Below the pieces are notes generated by a model. The model saw only the letters and a list, made by a program, of their open reading frames with translations. It was not told where the DNA came from and made no database searches. DNA of 64,000 bases from Globisporangium splendens (taxonomy: Eukaryota; Oomycota; Peronosporomycetes; Pythiales; Pythiaceae). The translations under genes and the position numbers were made by a program. Location: positions 182,866 to 246,865 of the forward strand of contig VFIW01000105.1 of assembly GCA_006386115.1 (NCBI GenBank). The letters run 5' to 3'. How positions within the stretch are numbered: the stretch's first letter is position 1; every line of letters starts with the position of its first letter. Shown here piece by piece: positions 55,736 to 64,000 of the stretch.

Positions 55736-58700
55736 TCCTCCCGCGATTGACTTCTCGTTGGAGCTGTTGATATTCTCCGACGAGAACATTCCAATGGGAG
55801 ACGTTTTTGACGTTGTCTTCATTTTCCCAAGTGGCTTCGTGCTCAGGATAGCCGTGCCACTTTATCAACCATTGCGTCTTGCGGTTTACTCGGCGTTGGC
55901 GAAGTAACTTCTCGACGATATACATCTCGTCGCCGGTATCTTCATCAATGTAGACGCGTGATGCTTTCGGGAGCGGTCGTGTTTTGAAGCGGTCATGATT
56001 CGGCACATAGTGAGATAAGATGTCAACGTTAAACGACGGATTCATCCTCTTCATGCGACTTGGCAGTTTTAACTTGGCGACGTTGTCGTTGATCATCTTC
56101 TCAATCGGAAACGGTCCAATCTTCCTTGCCGCAAGTTTGGCTCTTTTCACTTCCATGTCTTGTGCCGCGTGTTGAAGCGATATGCGACGTGTGTCGAGCA
56201 TCACTAAGTCTCCAGTCTTGAATGTGACGTTGCTTCGCTTTTGGTCGTAGTAGCGTTTCTGAGACTCTTGTGCTTGCTTAAGTTGCTTCTTCGCTTTGTC
56301 AATTATCTTTTCTCTCTCATCGTGGAAGGTTTTTGCAATCTCAGCAAGATCGGTTGTTTCTTTGCGTTTGCTTATATTACTTGCTGCGGGTAGACCCACC
56401 GGATGACGCTCCTTACGTCCAGTGTCGATTTCAAACGGCGAAAGTCCAGTTGAAGCGCTGGTTAATGTTGCGTGAGCGTACTCTGTCGTTGCCAGTTTTT
56501 CTGACCAGTCACGACCGTGGTACGATGTCATGCACCGAAGAGCGTCTTCCAATATCAGGTTTTGTCGTTCAGTTTGACCATCAGCTTGGGCACGATGTGA
56601 CGTGGTCATGTTCAACTTGATTCCCATAATCTTCGCTAACGAGCGCCAAAAGTGCGACGTGAACTTCGGATCTCTGTCACTTATGATCACAGCTGGCATG
56701 CCGTGGTGGCGAACGACGTTATCGAAGAAGACGTGGGCAATTTTTTCTGCGTCGTCGGTAGTCTTGACTGCGACGTACTTGGCTCGCTTGGAGAGTTTGT
56801 CGACGACTGTGAAAATCGCATCGAATCCATTCGATTCTGGGAGTCCGGTGATGAAGTCCATTGAAACAACTTCCCAGCATTCCTCTGGGACAGCGATCGG
56901 AATCAGCTTGCCATTCTTCTTTGCATTGCTGTGTTTCCATCTTGCACATGTCTCACATCCGCTGACGTAGTCAAGGATGTTTTTTTATATACTCTTCCAA
57001 TAGTACCATTGCACATTTCGGAGGCATGTTCGACGGATACCTGGATGCGCTGCGATGGCTGAATCATGGAAAGCGCGATGATCTTCGTGCGAAGCTGATA
57101 GTCCTCAGGTACACACAAACGAAGAGTGTTATTATGCGTGCGGAGATAGAGCAGCTCATCCATCTTTACGAACTTATCCGACGTGTCTTGGTTTTCCCAT
57201 GCGTCGCGAAACTTCTTATCCTTTTTATAAGCGCTGATGAAAGCATTGCGCTCGGCAGGTGCGAGAGATACTGAACTGTATGACGCGGCCATGGCGGAAT
57301 GAATTTGAGGCACAGACTCTCCCCCAGCAAATTCTTTCGGCATGGTCGTGGCTCGAAAGGTACTACGATACTTGAGCGCGTGTGGGCGGCAGTCGGCAGT
57401 GCAGCGATGAAATTGAATCGAACCGACGTCTTGTGGCTGGCGTGAGAGTGCGTCTGCAACGGCGTTTAAGCTCCCACTGACGTGATGGATCTGGAAATTG
57501 AACTGCGCAATGAACGTCAAATAACGCGCGAGTTTGGCGGATACTTTGGGATGATGCAACAGCCATGGACATGCACTGTTGTCAGTAAATAGGATAAAGG
57601 GTTTACCGTAAAGATAGTGACGCCATTTCTCCAATCCCATCTTGATGGCAAAAAGTTCTTTCTCGTGCGTTGGCCAATTGAGTTCGTGCGTGCCCAGCTT
57701 CTTGGAGTAAAACGCGATTGGATGATCCGCGGAGCCATATTTTTGCGAGAGTACACCACCAACACAGTGCCCGGAAGCATCGGTCGTGACAATAAATTCA
57801 CGATCAAAGTCAGGCAGTTTAAGCACAGGTGCTCGCTGAAGCGCATCCTTCAGTGCATTAAAAGCCATTCGCTGCGGTTCATTCCATTCCCACTTGGTGT
57901 CTTTCTTCACCAACGAGCTCAATGGCAATGCGAGCGTTGCAAAGTTGCAGATAAAACGTCGATAATATCCTGCAAGTCCGAGAAAACTCAGCAATTCTTT
58001 TTGATTTGTCGGAGTTGGCCATTTCGCGATAGCGTCAGTCTTCTTCGTGTCGACCGCAAGTCCTTGAGCAGAGATGGTGTGTCCGAGGAAGTTGACAGAA
58101 GTTGCAGCAAAGTGACATTTCGCTTCATGCGCATATAATTTCTCACGACGCAGTACTTCAAACAGGATACCCAAATGCTTGATGTGCTCTTCCATGGTGG
58201 TGGAAAAGACACAAATGTCGTCGAGATACACGACGATGAACGGGTATTTTCCGAACAGAATGCGCATAAGACGTGACCATACGCCTGGCATTCCCGCTAA
58301 GCCCATTGGCGCAACACACCATTGATAGGTCTCTGAGTGTGTGCGAAATGCAGTGTACTTGCGCGATTCCGGTGAGACTCGCATTTGATGGTAACCCTGA
58401 GCGAGATCTAAAACCGAAAATACTGATGCGCCTTGCATCTCATCAAAGAGCTCTTCGATTCGTGGCAACGGGATCTTCGGGACTACCGTTTGCGAGTTGA
58501 CGTACCGGTAATCAATTACCCAACGAATCGGTAGAGTAGAATTGCCTGAGCGGATCCACTCCGATCTTGACGTTTGTTTGCCGGAACTTGGGTCTTTCTT
58601 TGGGATGCCGAACACATTTGACACCCATGGCGAGTCGGACAATTCAATCCAGCCTTTCTTGAGCTTTTCTTCGACGAAGACGTCTAAAGCATCCTGCTCC

Positions 58701-59803
58701 GTCTTGGAGAGTCGAAACGGTGGACGGTTACTTGGCGTGGCGTCTGGTCTCATACACAGTTCAAACTCGACACGTCGTCGAGGAGGCAACCCATCCGGTA
58801 GCGCTTCCGGAAAGGCATCTTGGTATTTATTGATCAGTTTCTGCACATCCGGTGGAGTCTTGGTAATCTCGGTTGCAACTTGACAAATCTTAACGCGATA
58901 TACTTCTTCGTATTCTTGTTTCTTGAGCTTTTGCTTGAACTCGGTGCTGGATACTTGGATAGCCAGAGTGGCGTCTACTTCTGGTTTGAAAAATACTTCA
59001 TGAGTGCGATAGTTGATTTGTGGATCGTACCAATGGTAGAACGGTTTGCCTAGGATTAGGTCCTGAGTGTCACCCATTTTCCACTCAATCACAGGGATTT
59101 TGAATTTGCGACCACAAACTTCAACAACAACTTCTCCTTTTCGTGTGGATTGAGTAGTCGTGCTAGTTCCATCGAATCTCTTGACCTTGATTCGCAGTTC
59201 CTCGGTGAGCGTATTGATTGTCCCTGGCTTGATGATGTTGTCGGTGGCACCGTTGTCAAACATCACTACGATATCTTTGCCGTTACATTTCGCTGTCATT
59301 CGAACCAGTTCGTTTTCACCATGCTCCTTTACTTCCTGCTGAATGATTTCTTCTTCACTTGTTTCTGGTGTTGGATCTCCTTGACTTCTCGGTTGGACAT
59401 AGAAATTGTTGGCCTCATACTCATGCTCTTCTTTATTCTCGTCGTATTCAAAGTAGTTCACATTTGTTCTTCTTGGCGGTCGATGGCTTGGACGTTGTTG
59501 ATTTTCTCGACGGGCGTCGTTATTCTGTTTCTTGAAGCATTCATTGATTAAGTGACCGGACTTCTTGCAGTAGGAACAACGTTTATGTGGACGATTTGGC
59601 ACTTGATGACTTCGACGAACTTGGGCATTGTCGATCTCCATTGGTTCGGGACCATCGTAACTTGGGAAAGTTCGGGTTGGACGTTCGAATCTTTGAAATG
59701 GCTGAGAGTGCGGATGGAATCTTGATTGCGGGGATGGTCTTGGACTGAAGCGCTGTCGATTGTCACTTTGCTGCCGGAACGACCCACCAAAATAAGTACG
59801 ACC
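55731..59803 (-). pseudogene. gag C-terminus and pol of the gypsy element
   Basis: Sense order on the minus strand. The zinc knuckle CSYCKKSGHLINECF lies just downstream of the stop at 59804. The protease is MFDNGATDNII. The reverse transcriptase has VYLDDICVFS at its active site, and the RNase H VTTDASGHCVGGVL. This frame closes at 56903 after a shift in an A-run at about 56980. The integrase continues in the next frame with CETCARWKHSN, then MDFITGLPES, AVIISDRDPKF and SHRAQADGQTERQN (D,D,E core). At the end is a chromodomain (YIVEKLLRQRR, WLIKWHGYPEHEATWE), which targets integration to marked chromatin in chromoviruses. Only two lesions break this coding region, so it has decayed little. 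Confidence 0.85.
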
Positions 59804-60293
59804 TTATTCCAAAGCAACAGAAAAACACTCGGAAATACCATCGCAGTGGCGGCGCTCGACTTCCCGACCCAGCTGCGGCAGAAGACCACGAGTAGAGTAC
59901 GTGATTTTATCCAGTTCGCTGATATCGTGGATCCGCATCAACAGCACCCGATACTTGCCGATGTAGCCTTCTAGGGATTGACATCGACTTTGGCGTAGGT
60001 TGTACAACTTGTCTCGCAACTGTCGCTGATTGTCCCGCGGCACAAACTCTTTCGTGAGATTATGCATGAGTTCTTGGATGTCGTGGACCTTGTCGCGGTT
60101 CAACATGCACCATGCTGCGGCATTCCCACGAAAGTTGGCGGTCATCACCGCGACAATACGCGGTCCATTCGTTTCATTATCCCAGTTAATGTTTTTGGCG
60201 GCCAGGAACCTCTTCACATGGTCGGAGTAGAGATCAACAGATTCATCAATTGCTCCTGAGAAATGAGGCAAAGAGATGCCTTCCACTCTTGTC
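59804..60293 (-). pseudogene. gag capsid region of the gypsy element
   Basis: The open frame on the minus strand from about 60286 reads VEGISLPHFSGAIDESVDL, then RGNAAAWCMLN and RQLRDKLYNLRQS, a Ty3/gypsy capsid. It ends at TAA (59804) in the same frame as pol. That is either a mutation or a read-through site. The N-terminal part of gag is on the far side of the inserted repeat. Confidence 0.75.
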
Positions 60294-60882
60294 TGTAATG
60301 GGCCATGCTGCCATTACATCAAGGTGGCTCTTTGTGTGTGTCACACGCCACCTGATGCGCGCGTTGTGGGTGCAAAGATATCGGGTGAAACACATAAAAG
60401 TGATCCTCTCATGCACAGTGACGTCATCGTCTGAAGTCAGAGTTATCTGTGTCTGTGTTGAGTGTTGGTTGCCCGCAATCATTGAGATTCGGCGTGATTA
60501 CGCACAATAGCACTCTAGACGTAAAGATAATGGTTCCTGATTGGAATCCAGTTGGTGGCGACGGCGACGTGTCACTAGCACTTGATGTGAGTGGCTGAAG
60601 CCAATCATATCACGGAGAATCTTCCAGAACGTTCTCTTCAAGATTCTCGAGCGTCGTCTGGTTTAACCTCACCAAGTGTACCCAGGTTAAATGTGCATAT
60701 GGTAGGTTTATTTTTCATGTGTAGGTTTTATGCATAAAACCTCTAGGAGCCCTAGTGGTGTTTGACATGCTATGTCAGTAACCACAAGCTCATTTCAGTT
60801 CATTTGTAATTTTGCCAAGTTCCTCTCAAGTCTTCCTCTTCAAGCGCAAGTGTGCGTGCTGTGTTTGAGGCTGTCTCGGACA
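60294..60882 (-). repeat. Dispersed repeat inserted in gag, probable solo LTR (copy 2)
   Basis: Minus-strand sense begins TGTCCGAGACAG and ends CATTACA. It is homologous to 13787-14423. The first 13 bases form CTGTC-CGA-GACAG; the other copy has CTGTT-CGC-AACAG, so both arms of the small hairpin changed together. The insertion separates a gag start (MTSWELLKQF, 60980) from the capsid frame. A partial third copy may lie at 15880-15945. Confidence 0.65.
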
Positions 60883-60980
60883 GCCTCTCACATCGTCTCC
60901 TTGCGCGCCAATACCTCCATGAGGTGTTGCTGCCTCTCGGTGATTCCTGCAAATTGTTTGAGTAGCTCCCAGGACGTCAT
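60883..60980 (-). pseudogene. N-terminal fragment of gag
   Basis: From the ATG at 60980 the minus strand reads MTSWELLKQFAGITERQQ and ends with a TGA just before the inserted repeat. By pattern this is a gag start (helical, QQ/LL-rich). Confidence 0.5.
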
Positions 60981-61135
60981 GATTTACTAATTGTCGATAT
61001 TCATTTTTATTTTTATCCACGCTTGTTCGGATTTTCTTCCGAGGACTTGAACTTGAAGCTTGAATCTGGATTTGATATTGGTCACTCGCAACTTGATGGC
61101 CTCTGATGATATAACTTGAAATGGAGCGATCGCTT

Positions 61136-61459
61136 CTATACTGTTGTGCTCTCTTTGGAACCGCGCTCCTCTTGATCGCTCTTGACTTCTTTGATTTTAC
61201 GGTCCGCGAATGTCGTGATTAGAGTTTCGACTTGGTTGAGACGACTGAGCAGACGATCTGTGAGTTCTTGAAGCGCGTTTCTTTCGACGTGGCTGTGGCA
61301 GTTGGGGATCTCGTTGCGCATATGCTTGATGAGACCGAATTGACGCTCCAATGCTTGGGAGAACTTAGTGCGCAGACGATCAAGATTTTCAGCGTTGGTG
61401 GAGAGCGGCGCAAAAGAGGATCCGACGATTTCTGGTTCTCGAGTCTTTCGCTTTCCCAT
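61136..61459 (-). CDS. Small helical ORF between the LTR and gag
   Basis: 107 aa on the sense strand of the retroelement, from the ATG at 61459 (MGKRKTREPEIVGSSF). It is predicted to be mostly helical: NLDRLRTKFSQALERQF and LQELTDRLLSRLNQVETLI. The spacing loosely recalls BAG domains or gag N-terminal coiled coils. A splice-like acceptor (CGAGCAG) immediately precedes the ATG, and an open stretch with a GTTAGC donor lies at 61600-61735, so a spliced first exon is possible. I do not recognise the family with confidence. It could be an element-specific ORF or a captured host exon. Confidence 0.4.
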   Translation of the reverse strand: MGKRKTREPEIVGSSFAPLSTNAENLDRLRTKFSQALERQFGLIKHMRNEIPNCHSHVERNALQELTDRLLSRLNQVETLITTFADRKIKEVKSDQEERGSKESTTV

Positions 61460-61721
61460 CTGCTCGGACGCACACGTCCAACACCAGCAAGCACACAAAC
61501 CACACAATAAGCCAACTAAGGAACAGTGATTCTCGTTAATCTCTAGGTCAGCGCAAGCACAATGGCATTAAAGCTAACCTTTCGAGCGAGCGTTCCTTGT
61601 GTTGTCAGCAGACGGTGGCTATTGGTGAGCGTCGGCCGGAACAGGCAGTCACCGAGACGGGAAGGATAACACCGAGGCGGAGCGAAGGGAGGCGAGGCGA
61701 GGCGAGTCTTGACTTGACCAA

Positions 61722-61733
61722 CAAGTGCTACCA
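61722..61733 (-). other. Primer-binding site
   Basis: TGGTAGCACTTG starts two bases after the end of the 5' LTR on the minus strand. TGG at this place is the mark of a tRNA primer-binding site; the matching tRNA would end in CAAGTGCTACCA. I did not identify which tRNA that is. Confidence 0.6.
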
Positions 61734-61735
61734 CT

Positions 61736-62086
61736 TGTGAGGAGGCTTGAGTGTTTGATGGTAAATTGAGAAGTGAGATTGAGAAAACTGTTCAAGAAAA
61801 AAAAAACTCAACTACTTCGTTGCTAGTCCTTGCTCCCCTTGGGGCTCTTCCTACTCGTGTTCTTTCACTTGCGTGCTACTTGATTTTTTACTGGATTTTC
61901 TCATATCTGATTTTTCTTCATTTTGTGTGGACAGGAGGGCTTCTGAGATAACAGATGGATTCTCGTCCTATCTTTACCTATGCATAAACATACAATCATT
62001 CCTAAAGATGTCGTAATCATCTACCAACATTCCGATGTACCGAAATATTGGTACATTGTACCGTCATGGTACCGTCGACCCTTACA
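61736..62086 (-). repeat. 5' LTR of the gypsy element
   Basis: 351 bp with the same TGTAAGGG start and CCTCACA end as the 3' LTR. It directly abuts the broken pol of a different gypsy element at 62087. Confidence 0.9.
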
Positions 62087-64000
62087 GTTTGACGTTCTGA
62101 GGCACAGGCCAATCGCCAATAGCTTTGACCTTCTCCGGATCGACTCGAACGCCATGCTTTCCCACAAAACAACCGAGAACAGGGATCTCGGGGCGAAGAA
62201 CATGCACTTCTTCAGGTTAGTGTAGAGTTTGTTCTTACGCATGACCTGGAAGACTTGACGGAGGTGGTCAAGACGAACATCAACGTCAGACTTTTCACCC
62301 GTGGTTTTACTATGAACGAATATATCGTCAAAGTAACTCGGTGCAAACCCTCTCAATGGACGAAGTAAATTCGTGACCATCCTATTGAAAGTCGCAGGAG
62401 CATTCTTCAAACCCTGTGGCATCACTAACCATTCCCACAGCATACCACTCGGGGTACTCACTGCAGTTAGTGGTACATCGTCTTCGCGCATTCGAATCTG
62501 ATAGAACCCATCTTTCAGATCGATAGCACTGAAGACAGTGCTGCCAACCATTCCATCAAGGATCATGTCCTTGCGTGGAACCGGAGTCTGGGCTGGAATG
62601 GTAGCGTCGTTCAGCTTGTTGAAAGCGTGGACGATGCGCCAACCACCAGTTGCCTTCTTCACACAGAAAGTGGGGCTACAATGTGGAGACTTGCTTTCTC
62701 GCACATGCCCAGCCTTAGCACGTTGCGCAAAGAACTCGTCGATCGCAACGACTTGTTCTCTTGGCAACGGCCACTGCCGTGTGATACAATACTTCGTGCC
62801 AGGAAGTATGTCAATCTCATGACGAATGCCTCTATCGAATGGCAGTTCGTCCGGCACCTTGTCTGGGAATATGTCCTCATATTCCTTGACAAGTTCATAC
62901 ACGGGGTTCGTCTTGAGAGCATCCCATGACTGCTCCTCGAACCTTTCCTTCCGTGTCTTCTCATCGAACACTTCAGCCTCCGTTGCTGATACCGTGTTGA
63001 TGTCTTCTGCGTCGTCAACATCGACGATCATGCAGACCTGCGAAATTTCGCCTTTCGCTAGGCTACGCTTCAGCGTCTTCTTGCTCATCCACGGCAAGGA
63101 AATCAACTCTTCGACTGAGCTTGGAGGATTTTCAATCTTCACGTGACGGATTACATCCACGTCACCATCTTCATTGTAGACCGCGATATTCGCAAACTCG
63201 CTTGAAATGTCTTGTGCTTGGACACTTCCTTCGTCACCTTGACATGTACCTTGATCAGGGGCACACGGGACACTCTTCTCGCTGGTCTTCTCCTTCTTCT
63301 CTCGGGATGGCTCTTCGGCTCTTTTCCCATTCGTTTCTTCCACGCACATCGCCTCACTCTTAGGGTCGATGGCAAAGGAGACAGTCTTTTGTTGGCGCCT
63401 GACTGCTCCACCTCCAGTAGTCTTCTTCAAGATGGGTACCGCTCGTGAACATGGGGGCCATCGCACACCGCAATATCACGAGGGTCATCTGGGATCTCTT
63501 CCACAGATGTATACACCCACACCACTTCATCCGTTGTCACACAGCTCAAGTCAGCATCGTGTGACTTGTCAACGGAGATCTTCATCTTCACCCAGTCAAT
63601 GCTGGGTTGATAACGCTTCAACCATGGCATTCCCAGAATCAGATCAAACTTGTCATCGAGGTCGAGTAAAATGAACTCGTCTTCACCTCGGAAATCTTCA
63701 CACTTGATTGCCAAGCGCACCACGCGCTTTGGCATCTTCACAGTTGACCCGTTGGCCAACCGAATAACCATCGTCTTGTCTTCATTCGCATCAGGCACGA
63801 AGACACCATGCCTGACGATCACTTCATTTCGAACAAAATTGTTCGACGCACCAGTGTCAACCAAAGCGCGTAGAGGCGTTGCAATACCGTCTACATGAAC
63901 TTTGAGAACGATCAAACTTGACGTTTGACTGACACTGTTCTCCCTCATAGTGGAAACTGCATGTGCATCATGCACATTGGGGCCAGAGTCCTGTGTATCC
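62087..64000 (-). pseudogene. Second Ty3/gypsy element, truncated (protease and RT)
   Basis: On the minus strand, from the window edge inward, the protease has LVDTGASNNFVRNEV and LDLDDKFDLILGMPWL. A G-run frameshift near 63450 leads to a linker and then to the reverse transcriptase (IDILPGTKYCITRQWPL, VFSAIDLKDGFYQIRM, MPQGLKNAPATFN). Its active site is FDD (SYFDDIFVHS) instead of the usual YLDD. A second shift lies near 62190, after LKKCMFFAP. RT breaks off at 62087, where the 5' LTR of the other element begins. RNase H and integrase are absent. The remainder continues outside the window. Confidence 0.8.

Larger units (their letters stand above)
55379..62086 (-). mobile_element. Ty3/gypsy LTR retrotransposon with chromodomain (6.7 kb, minus strand)
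   Basis: The 5' LTR is at 62086-61736 (351 bp) and the 3' LTR at 55735-55379 (357 bp), with TG...CA ends. By eye they differ by about four substitutions, one 9-base indel and an A-run difference. Between them, in sense order, are a primer-binding site, a short ORF, gag (interrupted by a repeat), protease, reverse transcriptase, RNase H, integrase and a chromodomain. The coding region is broken by one in-frame stop (59804) and one frameshift near 56980. No target-site duplication was seen: the outer flanks are CAAAC (5') and ACCGC (3'), which do not match. Confidence 0.85.

Noticed and set aside
60294..60882. Reading this repeat as the 5' LTR of the gypsy element
   Set aside because: The true LTR pair is 55379-55735 and 61736-62086. 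This repeat does not match them and it interrupts gag.
1..64000. CRISPR array, tRNA or rRNA genes
   Set aside because: No regularly spaced short repeats, no tRNA cloverleaf and no rRNA core were seen by eye.

Overview
The window is nuclear DNA from an oomycete, most likely of the Phytophthora/Pythium group. The genes are compact. Introns are short (58-115 bp) and phase-consistent with GT-AG borders. There are oomycete-style initiator motifs (TCATTCC) in front of genes, a seven-transmembrane receptor fused to an inositol-polyphosphate 4-phosphatase, and Ty3/gypsy plus Fanzor elements. No prokaryotic operons, tRNA, rRNA or CRISPR array were found. The lineage is inferred from domain architecture and gene structure, not from a database search.

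Left part (1-25.8 kb). Host genes alternate with four remnants of one Fanzor (eukaryotic TnpB homologue) family, at 541-1180, 8.1-10.7 kb, 21.25-21.66 kb and 25.25-25.74 kb. The host genes are an S28 serine peptidase, two paralogous PH-like proteins, an anoctamin (TMEM16), a six-exon RING-Kelch protein, a secreted beta/gamma-crystallin-like protein, a large Ser-rich surface receptor (FN3-EGF-TSP1-SEA-TM) and a SMI1/KNR4-like protein. The two minus-strand Fanzor remnants share a highly folded 3' end that could be the guide-RNA scaffold region. Between 13.1 and 17.4 kb lies a small repeat graveyard: paired hairpins, a solo-LTR-like repeat and a probable MULE relic.

Middle part (25.9-53.7 kb) is a dense host block. 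It opens with a 10-exon gene joining a zf-C3H1 zinc finger, HAT repeats, an LRR array and a C-terminal CxxC pair. It continues with a separate LRR protein, a makorin-type RING/CCCH protein, a PAP2 lipid phosphatase, XPF/RAD1, cytochrome-b5 reductase, COX10, NAR1 and the GPCR-INPP4 fusion. Neighbours are mostly head-to-head or tail-to-tail with 180-1200 bp between them. COX10 (heme A), NAR1 (cytosolic iron-sulfur assembly) and cytochrome-b5 reductase form a neighbourhood of redox and metal-cofactor genes, but nothing in the sequence shows co-regulation.

Right part (53.7-64 kb) is transposon territory. A degraded RNase H fragment is followed by a 6.7-kb minus-strand chromodomain-type Ty3/gypsy element with two nearly identical 351/357-bp LTRs. 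Its coding region carries one in-frame stop, one frameshift at an A-run, and a repeat inserted in gag. A second, different gypsy element is broken exactly at its 5' LTR and runs off the window.
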